Shown one piece after another: positions 35,875 through 45,963 of a stretch of 64,000 nt of DNA (its first letter is position 1; each line of letters starts with the position of its first letter). The notes beneath the pieces were generated by a model, which was not told the origin of the DNA, did no database searches, and saw nothing but the letters and a program-made list of their open reading frames with translations. The DNA lies in the NCBI RefSeq assembly GCF_900460955.1, contig NZ_UFUW01000001.1, forward strand, positions 744,001 through 808,000, in the 5' to 3' direction. The stretch comes from Cardiobacterium valvarum (GTDB lineage: Bacteria > Pseudomonadota > Gammaproteobacteria > Cardiobacteriales > Cardiobacteriaceae). The position numbers were made by a program, and so were the translations under genes.

Positions 35875-35986
35875 GGTGATTTCCGGATTTTGTGGTTAGG
35901 CGGGTATTGTCGCATGGGAAAGCAAATGGGGTGGCGAACGCGTGATAAAGGAAAACCACCGCAAGCGGTGGTTTTCCCTGCCAGGG

Positions 35987-36283
35987 TCAGTCCCTCGGCA
36001 GCGTGATTTTCACCGCATCTTCATTCCTGCGGTAAAACATCGCGACGTGGCCGATCTTCTGCACAAAATCCGCCTGATGCGCGGCCGTGATATGGGCAAT
36101 CATCTCTGCCTGCAACTCATCTTCAACGTTGCCCAGTTTGACCTTGATGAGTTCGTGACTGTCGAGGGCGCGTTCGAGTTCGCGGTCCACCCCTTCATTG
36201 ATGCCGTTCGCGCCAATCATCACCACGGGGTGCAGGTGGTGCGCCTGCGCTTTTAAAAAGCGGATTTGGTTTTTAGTTAACAC
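35987..36283 (-). CDS. yhbY: CRS1-YhbY RNA-binding protein
   Basis: A 98-residue CRM-domain protein bound to pre-50S ribosomes in relatives. [31 protein letters not shown] (the GxxG loop), [10 protein letters not shown] and the end VKITLPRD are family features. I chose the GTG at 36283 because AGGA lies 7 bases upstream and the length equals that of E. coli YhbY (97); an ATG at 36313 would add ten residues but has no ribosome site and nearly touches rlmE. It diverges from rlmE, as in E. coli. Confidence 0.9.
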   Translation of the reverse strand: MLTKNQIRFLKAQAHHLHPVVMIGANGINEGVDRELERALDSHELIKVKLGNVEDELQAEMIAHITAAHQADFVQKIGHVAMFYRRNEDAVKITLPRD

Positions 36284-36324
36284 TTGGATATCCTGTTGAT
36301 TTTTCGAGAACATATGGTAAGGCA

Positions 36325-36951
36325 ATGGCACGCAGCAAAACAAGCCAACGCTGGCTGAAAGAACATTTCAACGATATTTACGTGCAGAAGGCGCAGCAGG
36401 AAGGCTACCGCTCACGCGCGGTTTACAAACTCAAGGAAATTCAGGAAAAAGACCGCCTCATCCGTCCGGGCATGACCGTGGTCGAACTCGGCGCGGCGCC
36501 CGGTGGCTGGTCGCAGTATGTCGCCGAATGCCTGCGTGGGCAGGGGCGGATAATTGCCCTCGATATTCTGCCGATGGATGCCCTGCCGGATGTCACCTTC
36601 ATTCAGGGCGATTTTCGCGAGGATGCAGTACTGGACGTACTCTATGCCGAACTGGGCGGCAGCACAGTGGACCTTGTAATTTCCGATATGGCCCCCAATA
36701 CCAGCGGTGTCCGCGTGGTGGATCAGGCGAAGAGCATGTATCTGGTCGAGCTGGCCGTTGACTTCGCCGAAAGCCGCCTGACACAAGGTGGAAGTTTCTT
36801 AACAAAGATATTCCACGGACCGGGCTTTGATACACTACTGCGCTCATTGAAAAGCCGTTTTCTGACCGTTGCCACGCGCAAACCCGAAGCCTCGCGCGCG
36901 CGCAGTCAGGAAACCTACCTGCTGGCACGCGGGTTTGGCCGCAAAAATTAG
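36325..36951 (+). CDS. rlmE: 23S rRNA 2'-O-methyltransferase RlmE
   Basis: RlmE (RrmJ/FtsJ) methylates U2552 of 23S rRNA late in 50S assembly. The 208-residue product has the SAM motif [14 protein letters not shown] and the K-D-K-E catalytic set: Lys in RAVYKLKEI, Asp in [10 protein letters not shown], Lys in FLTKIF, and Glu in the [10 protein letters not shown] end. The length matches E. coli (209). It is followed 15 bases later by ftsH, the usual neighbour, so the operon rlmE-ftsH-folP is conserved here. Confidence 0.96.
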   Translation: MARSKTSQRWLKEHFNDIYVQKAQQEGYRSRAVYKLKEIQEKDRLIRPGMTVVELGAAPGGWSQYVAECLRGQGRIIALDILPMDALPDVTFIQGDFREDAVLDVLYAELGGSTVDLVISDMAPNTSGVRVVDQAKSMYLVELAVDFAESRLTQGGSFLTKIFHGPGFDTLLRSLKSRFLTVATRKPEASRARSQETYLLARGFGRKN

Positions 36952-36966
36952 AGAGAGGACAATATT

Positions 36967-38889
36967 TTGAACGATATGCGGAAATCATTACTTATCTGGG
37001 GCGGGCTGATACTGCTGTTTTTGGTACTCGTCGGCGAGATGGGCAAATTCGGTACCACCGGCGGCTCGCGCGAAGTCAGCTACTCGCAATTCCTTGACCG
37101 CGTTGATAACGGTGAGGTGCAAAGTGCATCGATTGACCTGCAAAACGCGCGTATCACCTTTACCGATCGCGGCGGTACACGTTACACCACCAACAACCCC
37201 GAAGCGACGGATACCCGCGCCCTTGTCGGCGACCTGCGCGCCGCCAAAGTGAACATCAGCAGCGAACCACTGGAAAAAGAAAGCCTGCTGACCCGCATCT
37301 TCATCAACCTCTTGCCCATCCTGCTGCTCATCGGCCTGTTCATGTTCACCACCCGACAGATGCAGGGCGGCGGCAAGGGTGGCGCCTTCTCCTTCGGCAA
37401 AAGCCGCGCCCGCCTCATCCCCGAAGACAAAATCAAAGTCACCTTTGCCGATGTGGCCGGGGCAGACGAAGCCAAGGCTGACGTGGAAGAAATGGTCGAA
37501 TTCCTGCGCGACCCCAGCAAATTCAGCCGCCTGGGTGGACAAATCCCGCGCGGCCTGCTGATGGTTGGCCCGCCCGGCACCGGTAAAACCCTGCTCGCCC
37601 GCGCGATTGCCGGCGAAGCGAAAGTACCGTTCTTCACCATCTCCGGTTCCGATTTCGTCGAAATGTTCGTCGGCGTCGGTGCCTCGCGCGTGCGTGACAT
37701 GTTTGAAGAAGCCAAAGCCAAAGCGCCGTGCATCATCTTCATTGACGAAATTGACGCCGTTGGCCGCCAGCGTGGTGCCGGCCTCGGCGGCGGACACGAC
37801 GAACGCGAGCAAACCCTGAACCAGTTGCTTGTGGAAATGGACGGCTTCGAAGGCAACGAAGGCGTTATCGTCATCGCTGCGACCAACCGCCCGGACGTCC
37901 TTGACCCCGCGCTGCTGCGTCCTGGTCGTTTCGACCGTCAGGTCGTCGTCGGCCTGCCCGACCTCAAAGGCCGCGAGCAAATCCTCAAAGTGCACATGCG
38001 CAAGAAACCCTTCGACGACACCGTCAAACCCTTTGACATCGCACGCGGTACCCCCGGCTTTTCCGGCGCGGACCTCGCCAACCTCGTCAACGAAGCGGCG
38101 CTCTTTGCCGCACGGCGCAACCGCCAGAAAATCACCATGCAAGACATGGAAGACGCCAAAGACAAAATCATGATGGGCGCCGAACGCCGCTCCATGGTCA
38201 TGTCTGACAAAGAAAAAGAAATGACTGCCTACCACGAAGCCGGACACTGCATCGTTGGCCGCATTGTGCCGGATCACGATCCCGTTTATAAAGTCACCAT
38301 CATCCCGCGTGGCCGCGCCCTCGGCGTCACCATGTTCCTGCCCGAACAAGACCGCTACAGCTACTCGCGCCGCCGCCTGGAAAGCCAGATTGCCACCCTC
38401 TATGGCGGTCGCATCGCCGAAGCCCTCATTTACGGCGAAGACGAAGTTTCGACTGGCGCCTCCAATGACATTGAGCGCGCCACTGCCATCGCGCGCAACA
38501 TGGTGACCCGCTGGGGCTTGTCCGACAAACTCGGGCCGCTCGCCTACGGCGAAGAAGAAGGCGAAATCTTCCTTGGCCGCAGCGTTACCCAACACAAAAA
38601 CATCTCGGACGAAACCGCACACGCTATTGACACCGAAATCCGCAGCATCATTGACCACAACTATGCCCGCGCCGAAAAAATCCTCAAAGACAACATGGAC
38701 ATCCTGCATAGCATGACCGAAGCCCTCATCAAATATGAAACCATTGACGAAGGACAAATTGATGACCTGATGGCACGGCGTCCGGTACGCGATCCCGCCG
38801 ACTGGGATGGCCCCAGCGACGACAAAACGCGCCCACATCACGACGATTACAGCCTGGACAGCGGTGACAAACCGGCGGAGCAACTCTGA
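36967..38889 (+). CDS. ftsH: ATP-dependent zinc metalloprotease FtsH
   Basis: A 640-residue membrane AAA protease that removes misfolded membrane proteins and regulators such as sigma-32 and LpxC. Two membrane segments (6-23, about 105-125) flank the periplasmic domain. Walker A is GPPGTGKT, Walker [12 protein letters not shown], the pore loop FVEMFVG, the arginine finger region RPGRFDRQ and the zinc site HEAGHC. The TTG at 36967 is the start: GAGAGGAC lies 8 bases upstream and MNDMRKSL aligns with the E. coli MSDMAKNL. The TGA overlaps the folP ATG by one base. Confidence 0.98.
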   Translation: MNDMRKSLLIWGGLILLFLVLVGEMGKFGTTGGSREVSYSQFLDRVDNGEVQSASIDLQNARITFTDRGGTRYTTNNPEATDTRALVGDLRAAKVNISSEPLEKESLLTRIFINLLPILLLIGLFMFTTRQMQGGGKGGAFSFGKSRARLIPEDKIKVTFADVAGADEAKADVEEMVEFLRDPSKFSRLGGQIPRGLLMVGPPGTGKTLLARAIAGEAKVPFFTISGSDFVEMFVGVGASRVRDMFEEAKAKAPCIIFIDEIDAVGRQRGAGLGGGHDEREQTLNQLLVEMDGFEGNEGVIVIAATNRPDVLDPALLRPGRFDRQVVVGLPDLKGREQILKVHMRKKPFDDTVKPFDIARGTPGFSGADLANLVNEAALFAARRNRQKITMQDMEDAKDKIMMGAERRSMVMSDKEKEMTAYHEAGHCIVGRIVPDHDPVYKVTIIPRGRALGVTMFLPEQDRYSYSRRRLESQIATLYGGRIAEALIYGEDEVSTGASNDIERATAIARNMVTRWGLSDKLGPLAYGEEEGEIFLGRSVTQHKNISDETAHAIDTEIRSIIDHNYARAEKILKDNMDILHSMTEALIKYETIDEGQIDDLMARRPVRDPADWDGPSDDKTRPHHDDYSLDSGDKPAEQL

Positions 38890-39725
38890 TGCGCTGTGGC
38901 CGCTACACCCTGGACCTGAGCAAAACCAACCTCATGGGCGTGCTGAACTGCACGCCCGATTCATTTTCCGACGGTGGCCGCTATCTTGACCCTACGGCAG
39001 CCCTTGCCCGCGCGCGGCAAATGCGGGCCGAAGGTGTGGACATCATCGACATTGGCGCTGAATCCACCCGTCCCGGCGCACAAGAAGTCCCGGCGGAAGA
39101 AGAAATCGCCCGCCTCACCCCCATCGTGCGGACACTCGTGGCTGATGGACAGTGCCCCATCTCCATTGATACCAAAAAAACCGCCGTCATGGCCGCCATG
39201 CTCGAACTCGGCGTGGATCTCATCAACGACGTACACGGCCTCGAAGACGATGGCGCCCCCGCCCTGCTTACCCGCTACCCGCATGTCGCCATCTGCCTCA
39301 TGCACATGCGCGGTATGCCCGACACCATGCAACAGCACACTGACTATACCGACGTCGTCAGCGAAGTTGATGCCTACCTGAAAGCCCGCGTCAATGCCTG
39401 CCTGGAAGCGGGGATCAGCGCTGACCGCCTCATCCTCGACCCCGGCTTCGGCTTCGGCAAAACGCCTGCGCAAAACATGGCGCTCATCCGCGATTGCCGC
39501 CGCTTCAGTCACGAACGCTATCCCGTCCTCATCGGGGTTTCGCGCAAATCCACCATAGGCTACTACCTTGATAACGCCCCCGTTGATGCGCGCCTCTACG
39601 GCAGCATCAGCCTCGCCGCCCTTGCCGCTTGGCAAGGTGCGGCCATCATACGTGCCCACGACATCGCGGCCACCCGCGATGCCCTGCGCATCGCCAATGC
39701 CCTCCGACCCACCACCCAACCATGA
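38889..39725 (+). CDS. folP: Dihydropteroate synthase
   Basis: FolP joins p-aminobenzoate to dihydropterin pyrophosphate in folate synthesis and is the sulfonamide target. The 278-residue TIM barrel shows MGVLNCTPDSFSDGG (loop 1), GAESTRPGA (loop 2), ISIDTKK, INDVHG, LMHMRGMP, LDPGFGFGKT and GVSRKS. No insertion of the kind tied to sulfonamide resistance is obvious by eye. It is translationally coupled to ftsH by a TGATG overlap and to the next Sel1 gene by ATGA. GlmM, which often follows folP, is absent. Confidence 0.97.
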   Translation: MRCGRYTLDLSKTNLMGVLNCTPDSFSDGGRYLDPTAALARARQMRAEGVDIIDIGAESTRPGAQEVPAEEEIARLTPIVRTLVADGQCPISIDTKKTAVMAAMLELGVDLINDVHGLEDDGAPALLTRYPHVAICLMHMRGMPDTMQQHTDYTDVVSEVDAYLKARVNACLEAGISADRLILDPGFGFGKTPAQNMALIRDCRRFSHERYPVLIGVSRKSTIGYYLDNAPVDARLYGSISLAALAAWQGAAIIRAHDIAATRDALRIANALRPTTQP

Positions 39726-40807
39726 AATACTTCGCCCTGACCCTTGCCCTGCTCACTCCGCTTGCCTATGCCCAGGACAACAGCCCCGAACAAACCATTA
39801 CTACCCCGGATAACGCCGCAGCGGCATCACAAGAAACCGTCCCGGTAACCGAGCCCACAGAGGCATCAACGCAAGAAGCCGTTCTGGTAGCCGAGCCTGC
39901 CATCGTATCGGCACAAGAAACCGCTTCAGCGCCTGCCACCCAAGACACCGCGCAGACAGATAACGATCCCATCTTCCAATACCACCTCGGCCAGGAATAC
40001 GCCCTGCGCCGCGACTACCCCACGGCGCGTATATGGTTCACCAAAGCCGCCAAGCAAAACAACGCCGATGCCCAAACCGCCCTCGGCATCCTTGACTACT
40101 ACGGCATCGCCAGCGACAAACAGCGTGACGCCGCCAAATGGTTCGCCAAAGCCGCCAAACAAAACCATCCCGCCGCCTACGACTGGCAGGGCAACCTCGC
40201 CGTCGACAACCAGAATCTCACGCAGGCGCGACAAAAATATAACCGTGCCGCCGAGCGGGGCAGCACCAGTGCCATGCGCAATCTTGGTCTTGCCTGGTTA
40301 AGCGGCAAAGGCGGCGCGCAAAACGTCGAGCAGGCGCGCGAATGGCTGGAAAAAGCCGCGACCGGTCAACCTGCAGACGCTGCTGCCATGCGCCACCTCG
40401 CCCTCGACATCTACCACGCAGGCAAAGGCGTCGCACCCGACGACAAGCAGGCCCTCGACTGGCTACAACGCGCCAGTGATGCAGGTGACAGCACCGCCGC
40501 CCTCATCCTTGGCCAAATCTACCGGCGCGGCGATTGGGGCGAAACCGCAGACGAAAACAAAGCCTGCGCCTACTACGCGCAAAGCGCCGCGCAAAACGGC
40601 GGCTTACCTGCTGCCCTCATCCTGCAAACCCTGCAACACCAGAAAAAATGCGCAGATACCCCGCCCGCCATCCTGCCGGCAGACAACAACAGCCGCCTCT
40701 ATTGGCCGCAAGAACGCGCTCTGCAAGCATTAAAAACCCTCGAAACCACACCGCCGCAACCTGCGCTACAACCCGCTTCTGCCGCGGTAGAGCCGGAAAA
40801 CCTTTGA
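39722..40807 (+). CDS. Secreted Sel1-repeat protein
   Basis: A 361-residue protein. The signal peptide MKYFALTLALLTPLAYA is followed by a Thr/Ala/Glu-rich linker to about 80 with repeated VTEPTEASTQEAV-type segments, then Sel1 repeats (YHLGQEYALRRDYPTARIWF, AKQNNADAQTALGILDYYG, AREWLEKAATGQPADAAAM and others) through about 310. It is likely a periplasmic scaffold of unknown partner. Its ATG overlaps the folP stop, so it sits where glmM sits in E. coli. The terminator at 40834 ends the rlmE-ftsH-folP operon. Confidence 0.82.
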   Translation: MKYFALTLALLTPLAYAQDNSPEQTITTPDNAAAASQETVPVTEPTEASTQEAVLVAEPAIVSAQETASAPATQDTAQTDNDPIFQYHLGQEYALRRDYPTARIWFTKAAKQNNADAQTALGILDYYGIASDKQRDAAKWFAKAAKQNHPAAYDWQGNLAVDNQNLTQARQKYNRAAERGSTSAMRNLGLAWLSGKGGAQNVEQAREWLEKAATGQPADAAAMRHLALDIYHAGKGVAPDDKQALDWLQRASDAGDSTAALILGQIYRRGDWGETADENKACAYYAQSAAQNGGLPAALILQTLQHQKKCADTPPAILPADNNSRLYWPQERALQALKTLETTPPQPALQPASAAVEPENL

Positions 40808-40833
40808 TGCCTTGCCGCTGATGCCAAAGACCA

Positions 40834-40866
40834 TAAAAAAGCAGCCGAAATGGCTGCTTTTTTGTG
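40834..40866 (+). terminator. Terminator of the ftsH-folP operon
   Basis: AAAAAAGCAGCC-GAAAT-GGCTGCTTTTTT, a perfect stem with T-run, 27 bases past the Sel1 stop. Confidence 0.9.
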
Positions 40867-40980
40867 ACGTGTGACCGCTTACCGCAGTTGCTTGATTTTC
40901 TCGCTGATGTGGCGGGCGTGATTGTGGGCACGCGTCTCGATTTGTGCCAGATCAGCGTCGCTGTGTACGCCCGGAATGTA

Positions 40981-41863
40981 TAGTTAAATAGCAAAAAAAC
41001 AGTAACCATCAAAATTATGACCTATCCAGCCCATATCCGTAAAAAAATCCTTGCAGAACTCGAAGATAGCACCTATCGCGAAGTAGCAGCCAGACACCGC
41101 ATCAGCCCCAACACCCTTGCTACCTGGAAGAAACAGCCACAACCCAAAGGCAGCCGCCGTTCTACGCCCCGCCTTCTCACAGAAGAAGTCATCCGGCAAG
41201 ACGTCGCCGAGCACCCTGATGACTATCAATGGGAAAGGGCTGCACGTTTGGGCTGCTCGCAAAACGGCATCTGCAAGGCGCTCAAGCGCTATCGCTTCAC
41301 CGTTAAAAAAAAGACTTCCGCCACCGCAAGGCAGACGAAGAAAAACGCCGTGAATTCCTCGAAGTAAAAAGTGTCTATGAAGCACGCCTGCATCCATTTG
41401 TTTATATTGATGAAAGCGGCTTCAGAAAAGACATTTCCCGTCCTTACGGTTATGCACCACGCGGGCAAAAATGCACAGGCGTATCCGGATGGAGTAAGGC
41501 ACAAACCAACGTTATAGGCGCCCTGTGTGGCACCGTGCCATTTGCTTTCACTGCCTTTGATTGCAGCATAGACAGCGATGTTTTTCATACATGGGCGACA
41601 GAAATACTGTTGCCGGAACTGCCCGCCTGCAGCGTGATTGTGATGGACAACGCCTCCTTCCACAAACGGCAGGACACGCCGGATGCGTTACAGGCTGAGG
41701 GACATACGGTGCTGTGGCTTCCGCCCTATAGCCCGGATTTCAACCCGATAGAGAAGACGTGGGCATGGATCAAGCGGTTGAGGAAACAATGGCGGTTGGC
41801 TGATGTGAATGCCCTGCTGTTTTGGTTCTTTACTCTCGTTACTCTTTATTAGCGATTCGACTA
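40981..41863 (+). mobile_element. IS630-family insertion sequence (883 bp)
   Basis: Imperfect terminal inverted repeats start TAGTTAAATAGCAAA on the left and TAGTCGAATCGCTAA on the right (read inward). The TA at 40979-40980 is repeated at 41864-41865, the target duplication expected for IS630. Both transposase reading frames are intact, so it may still be active. Confidence 0.9.
41017..41852 (+). CDS. IS630-family transposase made by -1 frameshifting
   Basis: Two overlapping frames. The first (41017-41367) encodes a helix-turn-helix region, YREVAARHRISPNTLATWKK. At an A8 run (41304-41311) a -1 shift enters the second frame, giving KKDFRHRKADEEKRREF and then the DDE catalytic domain: FVYIDESGF, VIVMDNASFHK and LPPYSPDFNPIEKTWAWIK supply the D, D and E. 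Fused length is about 278 residues. Programmed -1 shifting on A-runs is known in this family, so the shift is likely normal rather than damage. It sits in reverse orientation to the gene it interrupts. Confidence 0.88.
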
Positions 41864-42383
41864 TAGAGGGCGCCGTAGAGCGGCTCGACACCGTGCCAGG
41901 CAAAGCCGGCGTAGAGGGCTGAGGCTTCGACGGGTTTGACCAAATCGGCGATTAGCGGCGCGGTATTGCCGTCATAGACTTCTTTTGGCGAGCCTGTGGT
42001 GGTGGAAACGAACAGCTTTTTGCCGTGCAGCTTGTCGCCGCCTGTGCCGTGGGCGAAACCGTAGGTCCACACGTCATCCAGCCATTTTTTCAGGATGGCC
42101 GGGGTGTTGAACCAGTAGGTCGGGTATTGCAGGACGACGATACCGGCCGCCACCAGTGCGGCCTGTTCAGTGGCAACGTCAATGCGGTAATCGGGGTAGA
42201 GGCCGGACAGGCAGCGCACGCTGAGGTCGCTGCCGAAGTGTTGCTCCAGGTCTGCCAGGATCAGGCGGTTGCTGACGGATTGTTGCAGGTCTTGGTGGGC
42301 AGAGATAACGAGGATTTTGGCCATGACGGGCTCCTTTGCAGTGGGAAGATACCGGCCCTCCTCTGCCACTGCCGTCGTTATGC

Positions 42384-43184
42384 CTAATCCAGCACACCCA
42401 GCTCGCGCAGCGCCACCGCTACGCCGTCTTCTTCCAGGGTACCGGTGATGTGGCGGGCCACCGCTTTGAGTTCGGGGCAGGCGTCGCCCATCGCGATGCC
42501 CGCACCCACGGCGGCGAACATTTCCACGTCATTCAGGCCGTCGCCGAAGGCCAGGGTGTCCTTGGGGTCAATGCCGAGCGCGGCGCAGGCTTCGTGAATG
42601 CCGCGTGCCTTGCTACCTTCTGCGTGCAAGAGATCCACCGCGCCCGCGTGGCTGCGCACGGTTTTGTAGCGGCCACCATGTTCGGCGAGGATGGTTTGCA
42701 GCGCATTTTCTTGCGTGGCAGGGGCAAGAACGATGAGCTGTTCGACGTCGTGGCTGCGGTAGTAGTCAGGGTCAACGGTGTAGCAGGGGTAATTTTTCAG
42801 GATTTTGTGGCTGCTGCCGCGTGTGCGTCCGGCGGCCATGTGTGTGGCGGAGACGTAGGTGTATTCCCAGTCGTGGGTACAGAAGGCGCGGGTGAGGCTC
42901 TCAATGTCGTCTTTCGCGAGCGGGTGCGCGCTCAGGACGCGTTCGCCGTAGCGGTTGTACTGGCCATTACTGGCGACGACGAGTTCGATGTCACCGTCTT
43001 CGACGAGGCGGTCAATGGCGGGCGGCAGGGCGCAGTAGCCGCGTCCTGTTGCAATGGCGGGGATGATGCCGCGCGCTTTGAGGGCGGCAATGGCGGCAAG
43101 GCTGGATGGTGGGACGTAGTCACGGCTGTGTTCGTAGAGGGTGCGGTCGATGTCGAAGAAGACGGCGCGGATGTTTGTGGTCAT
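42384..43184 (-). CDS. HAD-superfamily Cof-type phosphatase
   Basis: A 266-residue HAD hydrolase of subclass IIB. Motif I is FFDIDRTLYE with nucleophile Asp11 and acid Asp13, motif II ATGRG, motif III the Lys in EGSKARGIHEA, and motif IV FGDGLNDVEMF. The C2B-type cap spans about 85-190. Such enzymes dephosphorylate sugar phosphates or nucleotides such as FMN; the substrate is not readable from sequence. It follows ubiA by 12 bases on the minus strand and is probably co-transcribed. Asp13 is followed by Arg where Gly is usual (DxDRTL), a mild variation. Confidence 0.88.
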   Translation of the reverse strand: MTTNIRAVFFDIDRTLYEHSRDYVPPSSLAAIAALKARGIIPAIATGRGYCALPPAIDRLVEDGDIELVVASNGQYNRYGERVLSAHPLAKDDIESLTRAFCTHDWEYTYVSATHMAAGRTRGSSHKILKNYPCYTVDPDYYRSHDVEQLIVLAPATQENALQTILAEHGGRYKTVRSHAGAVDLLHAEGSKARGIHEACAALGIDPKDTLAFGDGLNDVEMFAAVGAGIAMGDACPELKAVARHITGTLEEDGVAVALRELGVLD

Positions 43185-43196
43185 GGTTGTTACGGG

Positions 43197-44054
43197 TTAG
43201 GGGAGGTGGGCGAGGACGATGCCGAGCAGGATGGCGGCACCGACCCAGTTGTTGTGCACGAAGGCACGGAAGCAGTGTTCGCGGCCAAGATGACGCGTAT
43301 CCCACTGCTCCCAGGCAAAGAGCAGGGCGGCGGCGGCCACACCTGCGTAGTACCAGGCGTTCAGCGCGGCGGCGCGTCCGGCGAGCAGCAGGCAGACGAG
43401 CATCAGCAGCATCATCAGCGCGAGGAAGCGCCGCTCGTAGCCGCGCACGGTGATGGCGCTGGAATGCAGGCCGATTTTTTCATCATCCTCGCGATCCACC
43501 AGCGCGTAATAAGTGTCGTAAACCAGCGCCCAGATGGCACTGGCGGCGAAGAGCCATGCGCCTGCCGGAGTGATGGTGCCGAGGATGGCGGTCTGCGCCA
43601 TGAAGATGGGGCTGGCGAAGGCGATGCCGAGCACCAGTTGCGGGGCGAGGAAGAAGCGCTTGCAGAGCGGGTAGAAGAGCGCCACCGCGCCGCAGGCAAC
43701 GGCAAGCAGCACGGATTGCCAGTTGAGCAGCAGTACCAGCAGGAAGTTGAGGATGAGCAGGATGATGCCGAGCGCGAGCGCCTCGCCAGCAGTTGCTTCA
43801 CCGCTGGCGAGCGGGCGATGGCGGGTGCGTGTGACGTGGCCGTCGAAGTTGCGGTCGGCAAGGTCGTTGAAGATGCAGCCGGCGCTGCGCATCAGCCACG
43901 TCCCCAGCAGGATGACCACCACCACGCGCACCGGCGGCTGGCCATTACCCGCGAGCCACAGCCCCCACAGGCTGGACCAGGCAAGCAGCAGGGTGCCGAC
44001 GGGGCGGTCAAGCCGCATCAGGCGGGCGAAGGCGGAACATTTATGCAGGAACAT
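43197..44054 (-). CDS. ubiA: 4-hydroxybenzoate polyprenyltransferase UbiA
   Basis: UbiA attaches the polyprenyl tail to 4-hydroxybenzoate, the step after UbiC. The 285-residue membrane protein has about eight hydrophobic segments and both aspartate-rich Mg/diphosphate motifs: NDLADRNFDGHVTRTRHRPL and YDTYYALVDREDDEKIG. The ATG at 44054 was preferred over a TTG two codons upstream. ubiC is not adjacent (7.4 kb). The divergent ettA begins 72 bases away. Confidence 0.95.
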   Translation of the reverse strand: MFLHKCSAFARLMRLDRPVGTLLLAWSSLWGLWLAGNGQPPVRVVVVILLGTWLMRSAGCIFNDLADRNFDGHVTRTRHRPLASGEATAGEALALGIILLILNFLLVLLLNWQSVLLAVACGAVALFYPLCKRFFLAPQLVLGIAFASPIFMAQTAILGTITPAGAWLFAASAIWALVYDTYYALVDREDDEKIGLHSSAITVRGYERRFLALMMLLMLVCLLLAGRAAALNAWYYAGVAAAALLFAWEQWDTRHLGREHCFRAFVHNNWVGAAILLGIVLAHLP

Positions 44055-44126
44055 GGGCAACGTCTTAACAAAACCGGGGAATCACATAGAATAGCGCCTA
44101 ACTTTTAGTCAGACAAAGCGGAAAAC

Positions 44127-45791
44127 ATGAGCCAATACGTCTATACCATGAACCGGATGAGCAAAGTCGTCCCCGGCGGCAAATTCATCCTCAAAGATAT
44201 CTCCCTCTCCTTCTTCCCCGGCGCAAAAATCGGCATCCTCGGCTTGAATGGTGCGGGCAAATCTACCCTGCTGAAAATCATGGCCGGGGTTGATACCGAT
44301 ATTCAGGGCGAGGCACGGCCACAGCCCGGCATCAGCATCGGCTACCTGCCGCAGGAACCGCAGCTGGATCCGGACAAAACCGTGCGCGAAGTCGTGGAAG
44401 AAGCGGTGAGCGACATGAAAGACGTGCAGACCGAACTTGATGCCGTCTATGCCGCTTACGCCGACCCCGACGCCGACTTTGAAGCGCTGGCCGCCAAACA
44501 GGCCGAGCTGGAAAACAAACTCGCTGCCGGCGGCGGGCACGATAACGAACGCCGCATGGAAATCGCCGCCGACGCCCTGCGCCTGCCGCCGTGGGAACAG
44601 GTGGTAAACACCCTCTCCGGTGGGGAAAAACGCCGCGTTGCCCTCTGCCGCCTGCTGCTGTCGAACCCCGACATGCTGCTGCTTGACGAGCCGACCAACC
44701 ACCTTGACGCCGAATCCATCGCCTGGCTGGAACGCTACCTGCACGACTTCCCCGGCACCGTTGTCGCCGTCACCCACGACCGCTACTTCCTCGACAACGT
44801 CGCCGGCTGGATTCTTGAACTCGACCGGGGCGAAGGCATCCCGTATCAGGGCAACTACTCTTCCTGGCTTGAGCAGAAAGAAAAACGCCTCGCCATCGAA
44901 GAAAAACAAGAATCCGCGCACCGTCGCGCCCTCAAGCAGGAACTCGAATGGGTGCGCAACAACCCCAAAGGCCGCCACAGCAAAAACAAGGCGCGTCTCG
45001 CCCGCTTCGACGAACTCTCCGGCAAAGAATTCCAGAAACGCGCCGAAACCCAGGAAATCTACATCCCGCCGGGTGAGCGCCTCGGCGACAAAGTCATCAT
45101 CGCTGACCACATCGCCAAAGGCTACGCGCACAAAGCCCTCTACGAAGACCTCAGCTTCAACCTGCCAACCGGCGCCATCCTCGGCATCATCGGCCCGAAC
45201 GGCGCGGGCAAATCCACCCTGTTCAACATCCTCGCCGGCAAAGACACACCGGATGCGGGCACGGTGGAAATCGGCGAAACCGTGCAAATCGCCTTCGTGG
45301 ACCAGTCACGCGACGCCTTGAACGCCGACAAAACCGTGTGGGAAGAAGTCTCGGACGGCCTCGACAACATCATCGTCGGCAGCTACACCATCCCCAGCCG
45401 CGCCTACCTGGGCCGCTTCAACTTCAAGGGCGCGGACCAGCAAAAACGCGTCGGCGATCTCTCCGGCGGCGAACGCAACCGCCTTCACCTCGCCAAACTG
45501 CTGAAAAGCGGCGGCAACGTGCTGCTGCTTGACGAACCGACCAACGATCTGGACGTGGAAACCCTGCGCGCGCTGGAAGAAGCCATTCTCGCCTTCCCCG
45601 GCTCGGCGCTAATCATCTCGCACGACCGCTGGTTCCTCGACCGCGTCGCCACGCACATCCTCGCCTTTGAAGGCGACTCGCAAGTCACCTTCTTCCCCGG
45701 CACCTATAGCGAATACGAAGCCGACCGCAAAAAGCGCCTCGGCGACGAAGCTGACCAGCCGCACCGCATCAAATACAAGCGGATTCAATAA
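44127..45791 (+). CDS. ettA: Energy-dependent translational throttle protein EttA (ABC-F)
   Basis: A 554-residue ABC-F ATPase that binds the ribosomal E site and gates elongation according to ADP/ATP. It has two ATPase cassettes: Walker [11 protein letters not shown] and [10 protein letters not shown], signatures [12 protein letters not shown] and [12 protein letters not shown], Walker [12 protein letters not shown] and [11 protein letters not shown]. The first cassette carries the EttA arm insertion (about 95-140), and the linker is rich in basic helix ([22 protein letters not shown]). Length and start [16 protein letters not shown] match E. coli EttA (555). Confidence 0.97.
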   Translation: MSQYVYTMNRMSKVVPGGKFILKDISLSFFPGAKIGILGLNGAGKSTLLKIMAGVDTDIQGEARPQPGISIGYLPQEPQLDPDKTVREVVEEAVSDMKDVQTELDAVYAAYADPDADFEALAAKQAELENKLAAGGGHDNERRMEIAADALRLPPWEQVVNTLSGGEKRRVALCRLLLSNPDMLLLDEPTNHLDAESIAWLERYLHDFPGTVVAVTHDRYFLDNVAGWILELDRGEGIPYQGNYSSWLEQKEKRLAIEEKQESAHRRALKQELEWVRNNPKGRHSKNKARLARFDELSGKEFQKRAETQEIYIPPGERLGDKVIIADHIAKGYAHKALYEDLSFNLPTGAILGIIGPNGAGKSTLFNILAGKDTPDAGTVEIGETVQIAFVDQSRDALNADKTVWEEVSDGLDNIIVGSYTIPSRAYLGRFNFKGADQQKRVGDLSGGERNRLHLAKLLKSGGNVLLLDEPTNDLDVETLRALEEAILAFPGSALIISHDRWFLDRVATHILAFEGDSQVTFFPGTYSEYEADRKKRLGDEADQPHRIKYKRIQ

Positions 45792-45801
45792 ACTCCGACA
45801 A

Positions 45802-45829
45802 ACAAAAGCCCCGGCAACGGGGCTTTTGT
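45802..45829 (+). terminator. Terminator of ettA
   Basis: ACAAAAGCCCC-GGCAA-CGGGGCTTTTGT, nearly perfect stem, 10 bases past the ettA stop. Confidence 0.92.
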
Positions 45830-45839
45830 GCGGACGGGT

Positions 45840-45864
45840 GAACCCAGTGTTTATCCCGCTCGGC
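45840..45864 (-). repeat. Single 25-bp repeat unit
   Basis: Minus orientation, GCCGAGCGGGATAAACACTG then GGTTC, directly after the ettA terminator. Confidence 0.7.
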
Positions 45865-45905
45865 GACCTTGCGCATCTATTCATATAAATTTCCCGCACC
45901 GTCGC

Positions 45906-45935
45906 TATAATGCGCGCCCCCTGCGGGGGATGGAC
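45906..45935 (+). promoter_or_regulatory. Probable promoter and leader hairpin of the arfA-like gene
   Basis: TATAAT at 45906-45911 without a clear -35, followed by a CCCCC-TGC-GGGGG hairpin at about 45917-45930 in the untranslated leader. The ATG at 45964 has GGAG 9 bases before it. Confidence 0.5.
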
Positions 45936-45963
45936 ATCATCACTAAACCTTATGGAGTACACC

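Larger units (their letters stand above)
40879..42324 (-). pseudogene. Flavodoxin-fold NAD(P)H:quinone oxidoreductase split by an IS630 element
   Basis: The 5' part (42324 to about 41866) encodes MAKILVISAHQDLQQSVSNR through VEPLYGALY; the 3' part (40978 to 40879) encodes IPGVHSDADLAQIETRAHNH and a 14-residue tail. Removing the element and one TA restores one frame, GALYIPGVH, of about 187 residues. QYPTYWFNTPAILKKWLDDV and the GTGGDKLHGKK loop place it with KefF/KefG/MdaB-type flavoproteins that reduce quinones. AAGGAG precedes the start. As it stands, the product ends with 8 element-encoded residues and lacks its C-terminal helix. Confidence 0.88.

Noticed and set aside
41017-41367. IS630 first ORF as a broken transposase
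   Set aside because: The break lies at an A8 run where a -1 shift restores the full DDE domain, as expected for programmed frameshifting in this family.
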